A stretch of DNA of 64,000 nt, taken from positions 1,240,001-1,304,000 of the forward strand of contig JAPVLO010000401.1 in NCBI GenBank assembly GCA_027257055.1, given 5' to 3'. Source of the stretch: Cephalopachus bancanus. Its lineage: Eukaryota; Chordata; Mammalia; Primates; Tarsiidae. A program made the position numbers and the translations under genes. Each line of letters starts with the position of its first letter. Position 1 is the stretch's first letter. The notes below the pieces were generated by a model that saw only the letters and a program-made list of their open reading frames with translations, ran no database searches and was not told where the DNA came from. Shown here piece after piece: positions 25,064 to 34,560 of this stretch.

Positions 25064-25661
25064 AATGTTCCCAATACAACACAAATAAATGATAAATGTT
25101 TAAAGTGATAAATATCCTTTAATAAGAATTAATACTCTGACTTGAAAATTATGCATTGTATGCATGCATCAAAATATCATATGTATCCATAAATATGTAC
25201 AAAATTATGTATAAATAAAAATTAACAATCATCACACTAAAAAATATCAATTTCTCCCCCCAAAATTGTAAATAGATGCAGCATGATAGAGTAACAAACT
25301 TTTTACCCATAAGTTTTGCATGAGTGGTTCTTTCCAGAAAGTCTTTATTAGGATATTATTTATAATTAGATTTTACTACTGAAGTTACTCTGATGAAACT
25401 ACACTAAAGATTCTTTAACATACTGCATTTAGTGTGACTCAGACTTAAGTTATAGAATGCTTTAGGTCAGATCTGGCTTGGATTAAATCTATATATTTAA
25501 AATTCAGGCATTGGTTTACTTTATGCCTAAAGTCAATGAGATTGAAACATACTCCATGCTTCATAAGCAAAATCCAAAGCAGTGAAAGATTCCAATTTCA
25601 AGACAGAAAAGTATTCAGGAGATTAACAAGTTCATCTGTTTTTCCTTATTCAAAAACATAG

Positions 25662-25714
<53 letters not shown>

Positions 25715-27020
25715 GTAAGAACTCTGGCCATTTATAAAGTGTATAGTTTACTGCAATTCCACTTGTGATGAGTGTTTATTATGAAGCATTTAAAAATGTG
25801 TGTGTTTCAAATGGATTCCTTGACATTTTAAATCTCTCCCTGGATTGCCTGGGATTTGACAAAGTGCTATGTCAACACTTGGACACCACCTACCTTCCTG
25901 CCCATTTCACTGTCCTCAAGTAATCCAGTTGCTCTCATGACAGGGGCCCCCTGATTCTTTGTCTTCGTTAAACGTTCTATAGTCCTGTGTACTTTCAGAT
26001 ACCTAGGAGCATCAGGAGCTGCTAATGCACTGCTGCTCCTGTTCCTGCATTCTTCTGTCAACTGTTTTTATACCTCCCATTCCTCCAACCTGTGGACTCA
26101 GGTAGCTCGAGCAATGAACTTTCTGTACACAGAAAATTTTTTAAAGTTCTGAGTCTGAAATAAAGTACTGATTCAATTTTCAGCCTTTTGAAAATATTGC
26201 ATTTCCACTAAGCAGTGAGTTTCTCTCTCTCCAAAGACAGACAACAGCAAAGAAAACAAGAGAAAGAAAAAACCCAGAAAGCTCTCTTGATCCAAGAGCT
26301 CCCTCTAGTTACTGTTTTATTCTTTTTGTATTTTAACCAGTCTTCCAGAAATATTTCTGTAGATTAATAATTATTATTTATTAAATACTAACTACCAGGA
26401 ACTCTGCTAACTCTTTTAAATATATCACCTCATTTAATAATCTTAAAAATCTAAATGCGTATACAATTATTGTCCTTTTGTTGCAAATGAAGAGGACACA
26501 GGTTTAGAAAATCTAAGTAATTTTCACAAAAATCACTAGAATAGTGTGCAGCAGAGGTGGAATTCAGATCCACACTCTTACTACTGTGACGCCATGTTCT
26601 AAGACAGTCAAAACATACTGTCTGCCTGAGCTCAGCACACATTTATTCTACAATAAACTATTTTCTGATTTCCAGATAATACATTTTCCCATTCAATACA
26701 TAAATTTTAGCCTTCGTTTTTCTTTGAAACTCAGTATCTTTTTATCTTTTTAAACTTGATAGTATCTGCTTTCATGGCTTCTGTGACTGCATTCTGTCTT
26801 TGAATCATTTCAATATCTCTGACTGCTTCTCAGGCTTTTGCTTCATTGCCATCTCCTCTGAATTTTCATGAGTTTATATGAACATATGCATCCTCCTCTA
26901 AGTGATTTATCTTCAAGTATTTCTTTTGTTATCGATAAATTGATGACAAAACCTAGAACTTTCTCCTGAGCTCAGATCCTGGGCTGCCAATAGGATGTAA
27001 CTCTACCAAATCCGATGAGT
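25064..27020. other. Intergenic DNA upstream of the provirus
   Basis: Unidentified intergenic sequence containing an (AC)n microsatellite at about 25664-25712. The short open frames at 25867-26061 and 26451-26753 have no recognisable homology or splice context. Confidence 0.6.
25664..25712. repeat. (CA)n microsatellite
   Basis: An uninterrupted CA repeat of about 48 bases. Confidence 0.95.
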
Positions 27021-27268
27021 TGTCGCGAGCCGAAGAAAGACGACACCGACACCGTTCTTCTGCGGACAAGTTTACTCCAGGTCTTAATGTGCTCTTTTAC
27101 AAAGACAAAATGGCTCTCCCCTCTGGCGCAGTTGTTTGCCTATATATGCTGCCTGGCAGCCAACGTACTGCAGCTACGTGGTTGTTTCTGATAGGTTATT
27201 CTACCAGCCAGCGGCCATGTTGTTTATTGCATAATACATGTTTTTTATAACATGATGAAAGCTTCCCA
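27021..27268 (-). repeat. Provirus 3' LTR
   Basis: A 248-bp LTR. On the + strand it starts TGTCGCGAG and ends GCTTCCCA. It contains CCTATATATGC (a TATATA box when read on the - strand) and TTGTTTATTGCAT (AATAAA on the - strand). It differs from the other LTR at four positions, including GAGCCG/GAGCTG and GGCGC/GGGGC. Confidence 0.95.
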
Positions 27269-27270
27269 TA

Positions 27271-27284
27271 TCTCCCCCTTTTTG
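27271..27284 (-). promoter_or_regulatory. Polypurine tract (plus-strand primer)
   Basis: Read on the - strand this is CAAAAAGGGGGAGA, immediately before the 3' LTR (2 bases, TA, between). This is the position and composition of a retroviral polypurine tract. Confidence 0.85.
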
Positions 27285-27504
27285 TTTATATGACAGGAGA
27301 GGCTAGAGCCCATAGCCCCCATTTTTTCTTTGGGCTATGTACCCCAGTCCCTGGATCGCCGAAGTACAACCCAGCAACTGTGCACTGGCCCGATGCCTTT
27401 TGCAGGGGACAGGTGGTTGTGGCATCAACCCGTATGCAGCTGGGGATAACCTCCATGGAGTTTACCCATCGGGGCTCCAAGTGCAGTCAACGGCTGGCAT
27501 CCTG

Positions 27505-28867
27505 TCACTGTTGATTCTTCACAGCTGCAAGCCAGACATGGGGAGAGTGCCCTTCTTCCAAGGCCAAAATTGCCTGCGCGAGCAGGGCCATATCAGTGTT
27601 TCGCCTACGGCGTAAAGTACGCAAACAATATAGGCAAACAACTGCCAATCCAATGAGGAGAACGCCAAAACATCCCATGCCCGCCCACTCCTTCAAATGA
27701 TGGGCGGCTCGCGCAATCCAGGACGCTAGAGTTTGTGCCACGACAGGATCCACTCTGGTAGAAATCACTGTAATAATCTCACGCCACAGCGTTTCCGTCA
27801 GATTGTCAAATTCTTGAGTCCAATTGCCTACAAGATACTTAGAAAGCTCTTAAGACAAATTAGCAGCAGCTGTATAGTTGTGATATGGGATGCTAGTAAT
27901 ACATAGGGCTGGTGTATGAACCTCACACCCCAAGCGCGCTATTTGTATCATGATGTCTATTTGCTCCTGGAGTAAATCCATACGTTGATTCAAGATCATG
28001 ATACCGCCCCGCAAGTGATTATTCACATTAGATTGTGTACTTAATGCGACCGCAGTAGAATGTGTCAACGTATTTAAGGTGGTTGCTATCTGAACAGTGG
28101 TCGCAAGGGACACAGCGGTTGCGGTAGCGGCCGCGGTGGCGATAGCTATCGCTGCGATAACAGCAGCCGTGATGCCGAAATCCCGGCGGGGTCTGTACAA
28201 AGTCGTTACCTCTAGTGCCGCCTAATAGCCACAAATCGAAAGGGTTAGATGGGGCACTCATAATGGGGTTCTGGTATATAAAATTGAACCCAGGCCATGA
28301 CATATTAGGGGCTGTAGCAGTGTATGGGGAAAAGGTAAAATAGGGCCACTTGACCCATCCTGCTTTTCTAGCCTGGCATCCGGTCCAAGGGTGTAAGTCC
28401 GCGGAGCGAGCACTGCGGCAAAACGGTGCCCACCAAGGCTGAGGGGGATTAGGCTTACTAGTATTAAGTTGTAAAGTTGGCCAACGTCCTGATATAATGG
28501 ACCCATTACTGCTTGCCAAGGTGCCGTAGATACGCGGCATGTCCAACCAAGCAGCTGTCTGATTATATAAGGTTAAACAAGTATGATTGTTATTAATATC
28601 AGAAAGGTTCAGGGAAATAGTAAAACACAACGCCCCAGTAAGGGTTAAATTGCGGTCTCCAAAAGGTGTCTTGTCTTGCACATAAGGCAAGGTAGGCAAA
28701 TTCAGTGATTGATTGGTAATGAAAAACCTCGGAAAAGTGTGGGCTGAATGTGTAACTGGCATCGGTAGCGGGAAGGCCGTAAGAATGCCCCACCTCTGCT
28801 CCGCTTGCCCTTCATTCATGGTCACAGTCATCCATATGACGATTTTCAGAGTCCACGTTGCCATCAT
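27505..28867 (-). pseudogene. env: Env remnant (SU and TM), broken
   Basis: The surface part begins around 28867 (adjacent ATGs), with a hydrophobic signal-like stretch (TLKIVIWMTVTM) and many N-glycosylation sequons. It overlaps the integrase end in another frame. A one-base frameshift near 28195 separates SU from TM; the furin-type site RPRR sits just after it in the TM frame. TM then shows an Ala/Thr/Ile-rich fusion peptide (TAAVIAAIAIATAAATA), a coiled-coil-like part and a two-cysteine loop. A stop at about 27850-27852 cuts TM. The same frame resumes and carries the membrane anchor (FGVLLIGLAVVCLYCL) followed by RTLRRRR, ending at 27505. The combination is like class II env. As it stands it cannot make a continuous envelope protein. 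Confidence 0.85.
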
Positions 28868-30745
28868 CCTCGGTCTGCTCGTAGGGAACTTCTGGAGACT
28901 TGGAGGGTGGCACCGGACGAACAAGTCTCTCAGGTACCCACACCGGATCTTGACCGTTCTGTGGAAAGACACAAACAGATCCTCTCGCCCAAGTCAATAC
29001 CGGATCTGGACCCTTCCATTGACCCGCCAGTATATCTTTCCATTTCACATAGCCCCGTTCACTAGGACCTGTCTGCATATGACGGTCAGCGGCCGACTTG
29101 CCATTCACATCCAGGCGAAAAAAGTTTAAAGTGAGTAAAGCTAAGGAAAGTCTCTGTTTAGGCTTGTTGGCAAGGCCAGCAGCCCCCACTTTTTGTTTAC
29201 ACAAAAGCTCCTTGAGCGTGCTGTGAGCTCTTTTGACTAGCCCCTGACCTTGCGGGTTGTAAGGTAAACTATGAGTAAGGTGAACGCCCATTTGGGACCA
29301 AATCGTTCGAAAGACTGGGAAGTATATGCAGGGCCATTGTCTGTTTTGAGGTTGGCAGGTACCCCCCACGCAGCCCAGGCTTCAAGGCAGTGGGCGACTA
29401 CATGAGAGGCCTTTTCTCCCGCCAATGCAGAAGCGAACATCACTCCGGAACAGGTGTCTATTGAGACATGGACACACTTAAGGGTCCCAAAGTCCGCCAC
29501 GTGAGTGACGTCCATTTGCCACAGCCGGAGGGGGAGTAGACCTCGAGGGTTAATACCCAGAGATGGCTTAGGCTGGAAAGTCACACAAGATGGACAGGAG
29601 GTGACTATATGTCTTGCCATGTGCCTTGGGATGGAAAAACGCAGTTGCAAAGTTTTTGCATTAACATGGAATTTGGAATGAAATTCTTGAGCACGTTGGA
29701 CTGGGGAAAGGGTAAAAATGTTCACAGGGCGCGTGGCCTTATCAGCTAATTCATTACCTTTGCTTAACGGTCCAGGGAGACCGGTATGTGCACGGATGTG
29801 TTGGATAAAAAAGGGGGCTTTGCGTTGCCAAATGAGAGCCTGGATTTCCTTTGCAACAGCGCAAATAGGGCTGTTGGGGGATACGTGACCAGCCAGTTCG
29901 AGCGCAGCCACTAGATTAACCACATATTGGGAATCTGACAGCAGATTAAAAGCTTGAGGAAAAGACTTGAACACAACAAGTACAACATTCAATTCTGCTT
30001 GCTGTGGGGAGGAACAGTGAAATTGCAACACGACCGGGGTTTGGTCTTGAACCACGTATGCCCCCACTCCATTTTTAGAACCATCAGTAAAAATTGTGAT
30101 GGCGTTTGCGACGGGTGACGCAAGACAAACACGTGGGAAAATTATTGGATGCTGTTTAGCAAAGGTCAATAGTGGATGCTGAGGAAAATGGTTGTCTATG
30201 GTTCCAGAGAATACACAAGCAAGAATGGCCCACGAATCGATTGAGGCCATTAGGATGCGTACTTGATGCAGGGTGTAAGGAACGACTAGGATATGTGGCT
30301 GACACCCAAAATGTGTTAAGCAAGCTTGCAATCCCTTTAGGGCGAGCTCAGCAACTGCAGTGGGGTAATGCTCAATAGTTTTTGTTACTGTAGCCCGCGG
30401 ATGTATCCAAAGCAGTGGGCCATCTTGCCACAAAACCCCTGATGGTTGTGAAGTAGTAGGGAGTATACATAATGTAATTGATTTATCGGGGGCCACTCGC
30501 CGTAGCGAGGCCGCACTAATGGCTTCTTCAACTAATTTCAAAGCAGCTCTAGCTGCATCGGTAAGGGTACGAGGGGAGTCCAAATGTGGGTCCCCCACTA
30601 GCATTTCATAGAGTGGGCGTAACTCATGAGTAGTAAGCTTTAAATAGGGTCGTATCCAATTAATGTCGCCCAACAGTTTTTGGAAGTCATTGAGGGTTTG
30701 TAATGTGTCAGCTCTGATAGTAAGTTTTTGAGGTACAACCGCAGT
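28812..30745 (-). pseudogene. pol: Pol remnant: RT end, RNase H, integrase
   Basis: The frame begins at the gag-pol deletion junction near 30745 and has no RT catalytic YxDD motif; only the RT C-terminal part (LNDFQKLLGDINWIRPYL) survives. RNase H follows with its acidic set visible: IFTDGS, QAELN, LLSDSQ and NELADKA. Integrase shows the His/Cys zinc part (HSKFHV..CPSC), then acidic residues in WQMDVTH and KTDNGP. A frameshift near 29330 moves the reading to a second frame (29369-28812). There the expected third catalytic acid (the Glu of the E-R-A-H type motif) is Lys: QGLVKRAH. The C-terminal domain reads WKGPDPVLTWARGSV. The remnant is therefore inactive for both reverse transcription and integration. 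Confidence 0.88.
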
Positions 30746-31751
30746 GGCCGATATACGGGAGCCCTGTCACTTCTCCCCTGTTAGGGAGGGATTTCCATGC
30801 CCTCATAGCTATTTTATTAATCTGATCATAAACGGGGGGTGGATATCCTGTCTGTTGACCATTGAAACGGCCTTGTCCCAACAGCATGTCCGCATCCCAG
30901 GCAGGTTGGCCAGCAGCAGCATTTCTAGCGGCCTGCTCATTAGCTAATTCAATATAGTAAGCCTTCCAGTCTAAGTATTGCCCAGGGATCATGCATGCCT
31001 TTACTAGTTGCTGCCAATCCGAAGGGGTCATGGCTGTCCTATCCAGGGACTCCAAAATGGCTAATGAGAAAGCAGCTCCAAGGCCGTATGTGCGTACAGC
31101 TTCGGCGAGATTTTTTACCATTTTAAAGTCCAAGGGCTCATGATACCTCTGCCCCTGCCCATTCACAAAGACCGGGAAGGTTTGGGATATGCCAGAATCG
31201 CGGACTGCTAACCAGACTGCGTCATTAAATGTTGTTCCACCGCTGCCACCAGGCGGCGCTGAAGGGGCATATGGAGGAAGGGCCCCAAGACCCGGAGGGG
31301 GTTGGCCTTTACTCTCCGCAAGATGGCAGCCACAATCACCCAAGGTCAGTTTTTCTGCCTGCGTCATTATCTGTTCCAGTTCCTCCTCTGACTCAGAGTC
31401 AGGAGCCTGTGAGGCGGAACTGTCGGAGCGTTCCTCTTTTATCGAATCCAAAGCCGCCTGTCCCTGCTCCATGGTTTGATTGCATTTCTGATCCTCCAGA
31501 CAGGCCCGGACCAGCCTCCAGAGAGGCTGTACTCCTCCAACCAAATCCCCTCTCTCTCGGGCACGATCAACATCCCGTCCAACTTTGTCCCAGCTACCTA
31601 TGGTGAGATTGCCAGACACGGCAAACCACGGTGAAATCTCATCTATCTGCTGAATAAAGTCTGTCAAGGTCTTGTCCCTTAGTTTCAAACCTTTTGTTTT
31701 CAAGAGGGACTTTAAAGCTTGAAAAAGTGGGTGAGAGGAAGTAGTGCCCAT
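30708..31751 (-). pseudogene. gag: Truncated gag (matrix to N-terminal capsid)
   Basis: An open frame of 347 codons starts at the ATG at 31751, giving MGTTSSHPLFQ with a Gly at position 2 suited to myristoylation. Residues about 1-95 read as a betaretroviral matrix domain. A variable acidic stretch follows, with a PSAP late-domain motif (YAPSAPPGG, about residue 180). The capsid then begins (FPVFVNGQGQRYHEPLDF) and runs to YDQINKIAMRAWKSL. The capsid stops before the major homology region because the deletion joins it to RT; a stop follows shortly after the junction in the gag frame. Upstream in-frame codons (to about 31900) run through the leader repeats and lack an ATG. It is the only uninterrupted frame of the provirus, but nucleocapsid and the C-terminal capsid are absent. 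Confidence 0.87.
30735..30760 (-). other. Internal deletion junction, gag to RT
   Basis: Gag-frame capsid text changes within a few codons to RT C-terminal text in another frame. C-terminal capsid, nucleocapsid, protease, any dUTPase and the RT active site are all missing from the provirus at this point. The exact breakpoint cannot be set without an intact relative. Confidence 0.8.
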
Positions 31752-31780
31752 GGCAGAGAAATTCCTATGCCAGAGACTGT

Positions 31781-31915
31781 AACAAATCGCCTCGCTACCG
31801 AGGACCTTAAAACAAATCGCCTCTTTACCGAGGACCTTTTTAATCACCTCTTTACCGAGGACCTTTTTAATCGCCTCTTTACCGAGGACCTTGTGACTTC
31901 ACTTACCGGTCGACC
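31781..31915 (-). repeat. Leader tandem hairpin repeats (4 + 1 degenerate)
   Basis: On the + strand the unit is AATCGCCTCTTTACCGAGGACCTT-like, with the ATCGC/ATCAC anchors at 31786, 31816, 31843 and 31870 (spacing 30, 27, 27). In RNA sense each unit can fold as CCUC-loop-GAGG; unit 1 has a longer CCTCG/CGAGG stem. A fifth, degenerate unit at about 31893-31915 holds the splice donor. They lie between primer-binding site and gag, where retroviral packaging signals are found. That role is inferred from position and hairpin shape only. Confidence 0.85.
31900..31909 (-). promoter_or_regulatory. Candidate major 5' splice donor of provirus
   Basis: The - strand reads CCGGTAAGTG, close to the consensus donor (G|GTAAGT). 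It lies downstream of the primer-binding site and upstream of gag, as expected for the donor used to make env mRNA. Confidence 0.65.
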
Positions 31916-31967
31916 GCCCTGGTTGTCGCAGTTCTGAATGCCGTACGGCACAAAAGGAGAAAAGGTT

Positions 31968-31984
31968 CCCCGTATGGGCCACCA
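31968..31984 (-). promoter_or_regulatory. Primer-binding site, tRNA-Ile type
   Basis: On the - strand TGGTGGCCCATACGGGG starts two bases after the 5' LTR. It complements the 3' end of tRNA-Ile(AAU) (..CCCCGTACGGGCCA + CCA) at 16 of 17 positions. The single mismatch (A for G) is a CpG-type transition. Confidence 0.75.
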
Positions 31985-31986
31985 GT

Positions 31987-32234
31987 TGTCGCGAGCTGAA
32001 GAAAGACGACACCGACACCGTTCTTCTGCGGACAAGTTTACTCCAGGTCTTAATGTGCTCTTTTACAAAGACAAAATGGCTCTCCCCTCTGGGGCAGTTG
32101 TTTGCCTATATATGCTGCCTGGCAGCCAACGTACTGTGGCTACGTGGTTGTTTCTGATAGGTTATTCTACCAGCCAGCGGCCATGTTGTTTATTGCATAA
32201 TACATGTTTTTTATAACATGATGAAAGCTTCCCA
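31987..32234 (-). repeat. Provirus 5' LTR
   Basis: A 248-bp copy with the same ends and length as the 3' LTR, four substitutions and no indels. On the - strand the promoter elements read TATATAGGC with AGTAAA and ATTAAG downstream; which of these serves polyadenylation is unclear. Confidence 0.95.
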
Positions 32235-32895
32235 CAACTCATATCTCCTAAATTACATATATCTCAAATTATCTCTAAGAAAATTTCCCTTATATTGCTA
32301 TGCGCACATGTGCCTTTTGCAAATGCTTGAAAACCTGTAGGAAAAGACTTCATTCCTATTGTGATGTTTGGTCATAGAGGACGGATAAGGTAGATCTTAA
32401 TGTCAATCATTAATTAAGAAAAATTCCTTAGATAAAATTTGAGTGGGATAAAATTTGAGTAAAAAAGAGAGTGGGATGGAGGTCAGTGAGAGAGAAGAGA
32501 CCCAGACTCCAGCCTAGGTCTAGTAATCCAAAAATTACTAGTGTAGATTTCCACATATTATAGGCATTATAGGTTTGAAGATGTGGTCCACCATAGAGAA
32601 TAAGACTAAAAGCTAGAGGGATAAAATACTCCAGAGCAGGGTTTAATAGATTTTCTGAAAAAATGTCAGAATATATTTTAGGCAGGTCTGCCACTCTGCA
32701 CAATCATTTGATGCTACCATTGTGGCATGACAGTAGCCAAAAAATGCATAAATGAATTAGCATAGCTAATTTCACATAAAGGGTTATTTACCTGGTCAAC
32801 AAAAGTCACTTTTTGCACTCCCTCTACATTGACCCTGGCCTAGTTGTCCTTTCCCTGGTACCATCTTACCCAACAAACACTTTCAAAGAAGGACA
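32235..32895. other. Intergenic DNA, nothing recognised
   Basis: Flanking DNA right of the provirus. It shows no clear repeat or gene. Confidence 0.6.
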
Positions 32896-33201
32896 TTTTA
32901 TTTTATTTATTTATTTATTTATTTTTTGATTTGGAGTCTCATTCTGTCGCCCAAACTGGAGTGCAGTGGCCGCTCCCAGCCACCGCAGCCTCGACCTGCT
33001 GAGCTCCGGCGATCCTTCCACCTCAGCCTTCCAAGTAGCCGGAATTACAGGCATGCGCTACCACTCCCGGCTGATTTTTTGATTTATTGTAGAGATGAGG
33101 TCTTGCTGCCCAGGCGGATCTCGAACCCGCGAGCTCAGGCAATCCACTCACCTCAGCCTCCCAAAGGCGCGGGATTACAGGCTGAGCCACCGAGCCTGGC
33201 T
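32896..33201 (-). mobile_element. Alu SINE (young lemur type), - strand
   Basis: A (TTTA)n tail followed by TTTTGATTTGGAGTCTCATT and ending GAGCCACCGAGCCTGGCTC. CCTCCCAAAGGCGCGGGATT and GATCTCGAACCCGCGAGC match the young strepsirrhine consensus seen in other copies here. Confidence 0.93.
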
Positions 33202-34100
33202 CATTAGTGTTTTTAATATATTCACAGAATTATGCATGAATCACCACTACCAATAATTATGATTATTATTACACAGATAGGAAAAATTGAGACTTGGTTT
33301 AGTAATTTGACAAAGTTACAGAGCCATTAAGTGAAAGAGCTGGAATTTAAGCCCAGGCAGTCTGTATTCAGAGTCAATGATTTGAGCCACACACTATTTT
33401 CTCCATTATTCAAGGAGATTCACCAAACTTTATCTTCAGGATGATCAAGGATGAGCAGCGTAGCAACCAACCAGAGTCAGAGGGAAAATATAGTATCCAT
33501 GTTCAAGTAAATGATATCAGTGTGATATCCCCAGTGTGGAGCAAAAGCTTAATCTGAAGTGTGAACAAAGCAGATTCAATTTCTTAGAAGAAAATGGGCT
33601 AAATGGAAAAATGGTCAATGGTCAAGACAACTAGGAACATCTCCAGGAAGGGGCACTATAAAAGATGTGTTTTGTTTAGAATAGAAAATATATTAGGCCT
33701 TCAAATGAAAAAAGAATGTATTAAATGTGCATGAGACCACTGATCAATTATGCTCATATAGTTACAGTTCTCTTGGACACATTCTCAAAGGCCACAAAAA
33801 CCAAGAGAAAGCACAGTAATTTAAAATAATAATTACAAGAGAAAGGAGTTTAGAATAATTGTTAACAGTGAAGACGACAGTTCATTGGATGCATAGGTAC
33901 CTGGAACCCTCCCTGTGAGCCCTGAACCCTGCATATAAAAGAACAACACTTATCACAAACTCTAATCTCATAAGACTTTGTGTATACAATATTCGGGACC
34001 TTTGGTTCACCATTTCACAATTGACTGTCTCCTTGAGGTAAGAATGTGGAGCCCAGTGGAGGAAAAGAAATGATGAGAGATGAAGAAGGCAGTTACCACC
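33202..34100. other. Intergenic DNA, mostly unidentified
   Basis: The first part (TTACACAGATAGG, GAGACTTGGTTTAG, AGTTACAGAGCCATTAAG) has the wording of a MIR-like SINE. The rest shows nothing recognisable. Confidence 0.45.
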
Positions 34101-34560
34101 TGTGTTATTTTTCTATTGCTGCTATACAAGTTTTGTGCCTTAACATAACACAAATGTAGTCTCTTAAAATTCGGAAGGTCACAAATCTGAAATCCATTCT
34201 ACTGAGCAAAAACCAAGTTATCAGCAGGTCTGGTTCCTTCCAGATGATCTGAGGAAGAATGTTTCTTTTAGTTTTTTCCAGTTCCTAGTGACCTCCTTTT
34301 TCCCTAGCTTAAGGCCTCTTCCTCTGTGTGCACAGCTTCTATTTCTGCTTCTGTCATCACATTACCTATTTTTCTCTTTCTTATAAGGACACTTTTGATT
34401 ATATTCAAGGTCCATCCATATAATCCAGAATACTCTCTCCAGGTTTAGATTCTTACCTTAATCACACCTGCAAAATTCCTTTTGCCATGTAACTGACCAT
34501 GAAGAGGTTCTAGGGGTTAGAACACTCTTTTCATCCTACTTCACCACCTTTCTTCATTGC
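34100..34560 (-). mobile_element. Old LTR-like (MLT1/MaLR style) fragment
   Basis: TTTCTATTGCTGCTATACAAG, CTTATAAGGACACTTTTGATT, ACCTTAATCACACCTGCAAA and TTCTAGGGGTTAGAAC follow the reverse of a common MaLR-type LTR. It is diverged and its ends are not fixed. Confidence 0.45.

Larger units (their letters stand above)
27021..32234 (-). mobile_element. Class II (betaretrovirus-like) endogenous provirus, deleted
   Basis: A 5.2-kb LTR provirus oriented on the - strand, so its 5' end is at the right. Order along its RNA: LTR (32234-31987), primer-binding site (31984-31968), leader with splice donor and hairpin repeats, gag, a deletion that removes the rest of gag, protease and most of RT, then RNase H/integrase, env, polypurine tract and LTR (27268-27021). 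The gag and env types (betaretroviral matrix/capsid, TM with an Ala-rich fusion peptide) place it in class II. The LTRs differ at 4 of 248 sites, so it inserted within the last several million years at typical primate rates (an estimate). The usual TG..CA LTR ends are present, but the 6-bp flanks are not a direct repeat. It is GC- and CpG-rich compared with its surroundings. The genes are broken and cannot make a complete virus. Confidence 0.93.

Noticed and set aside
27020..27250. Open frame in the LTR, repeated at 31938-32216
   Set aside because: Present only because both LTRs are open on the + strand; antisense to proviral transcription and without known homology.
28713..29129. + strand open frames opposite pol/env
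   Set aside because: Antisense shadows of the proviral genes.
31189..31606. + strand open frames opposite gag
   Set aside because: Antisense shadows of the open gag frame.
31786..31890. Leader repeats considered as a CRISPR-like array
   Set aside because: Units are contiguous with no unique spacers, lie in a primate provirus, and fit retroviral leader duplication.
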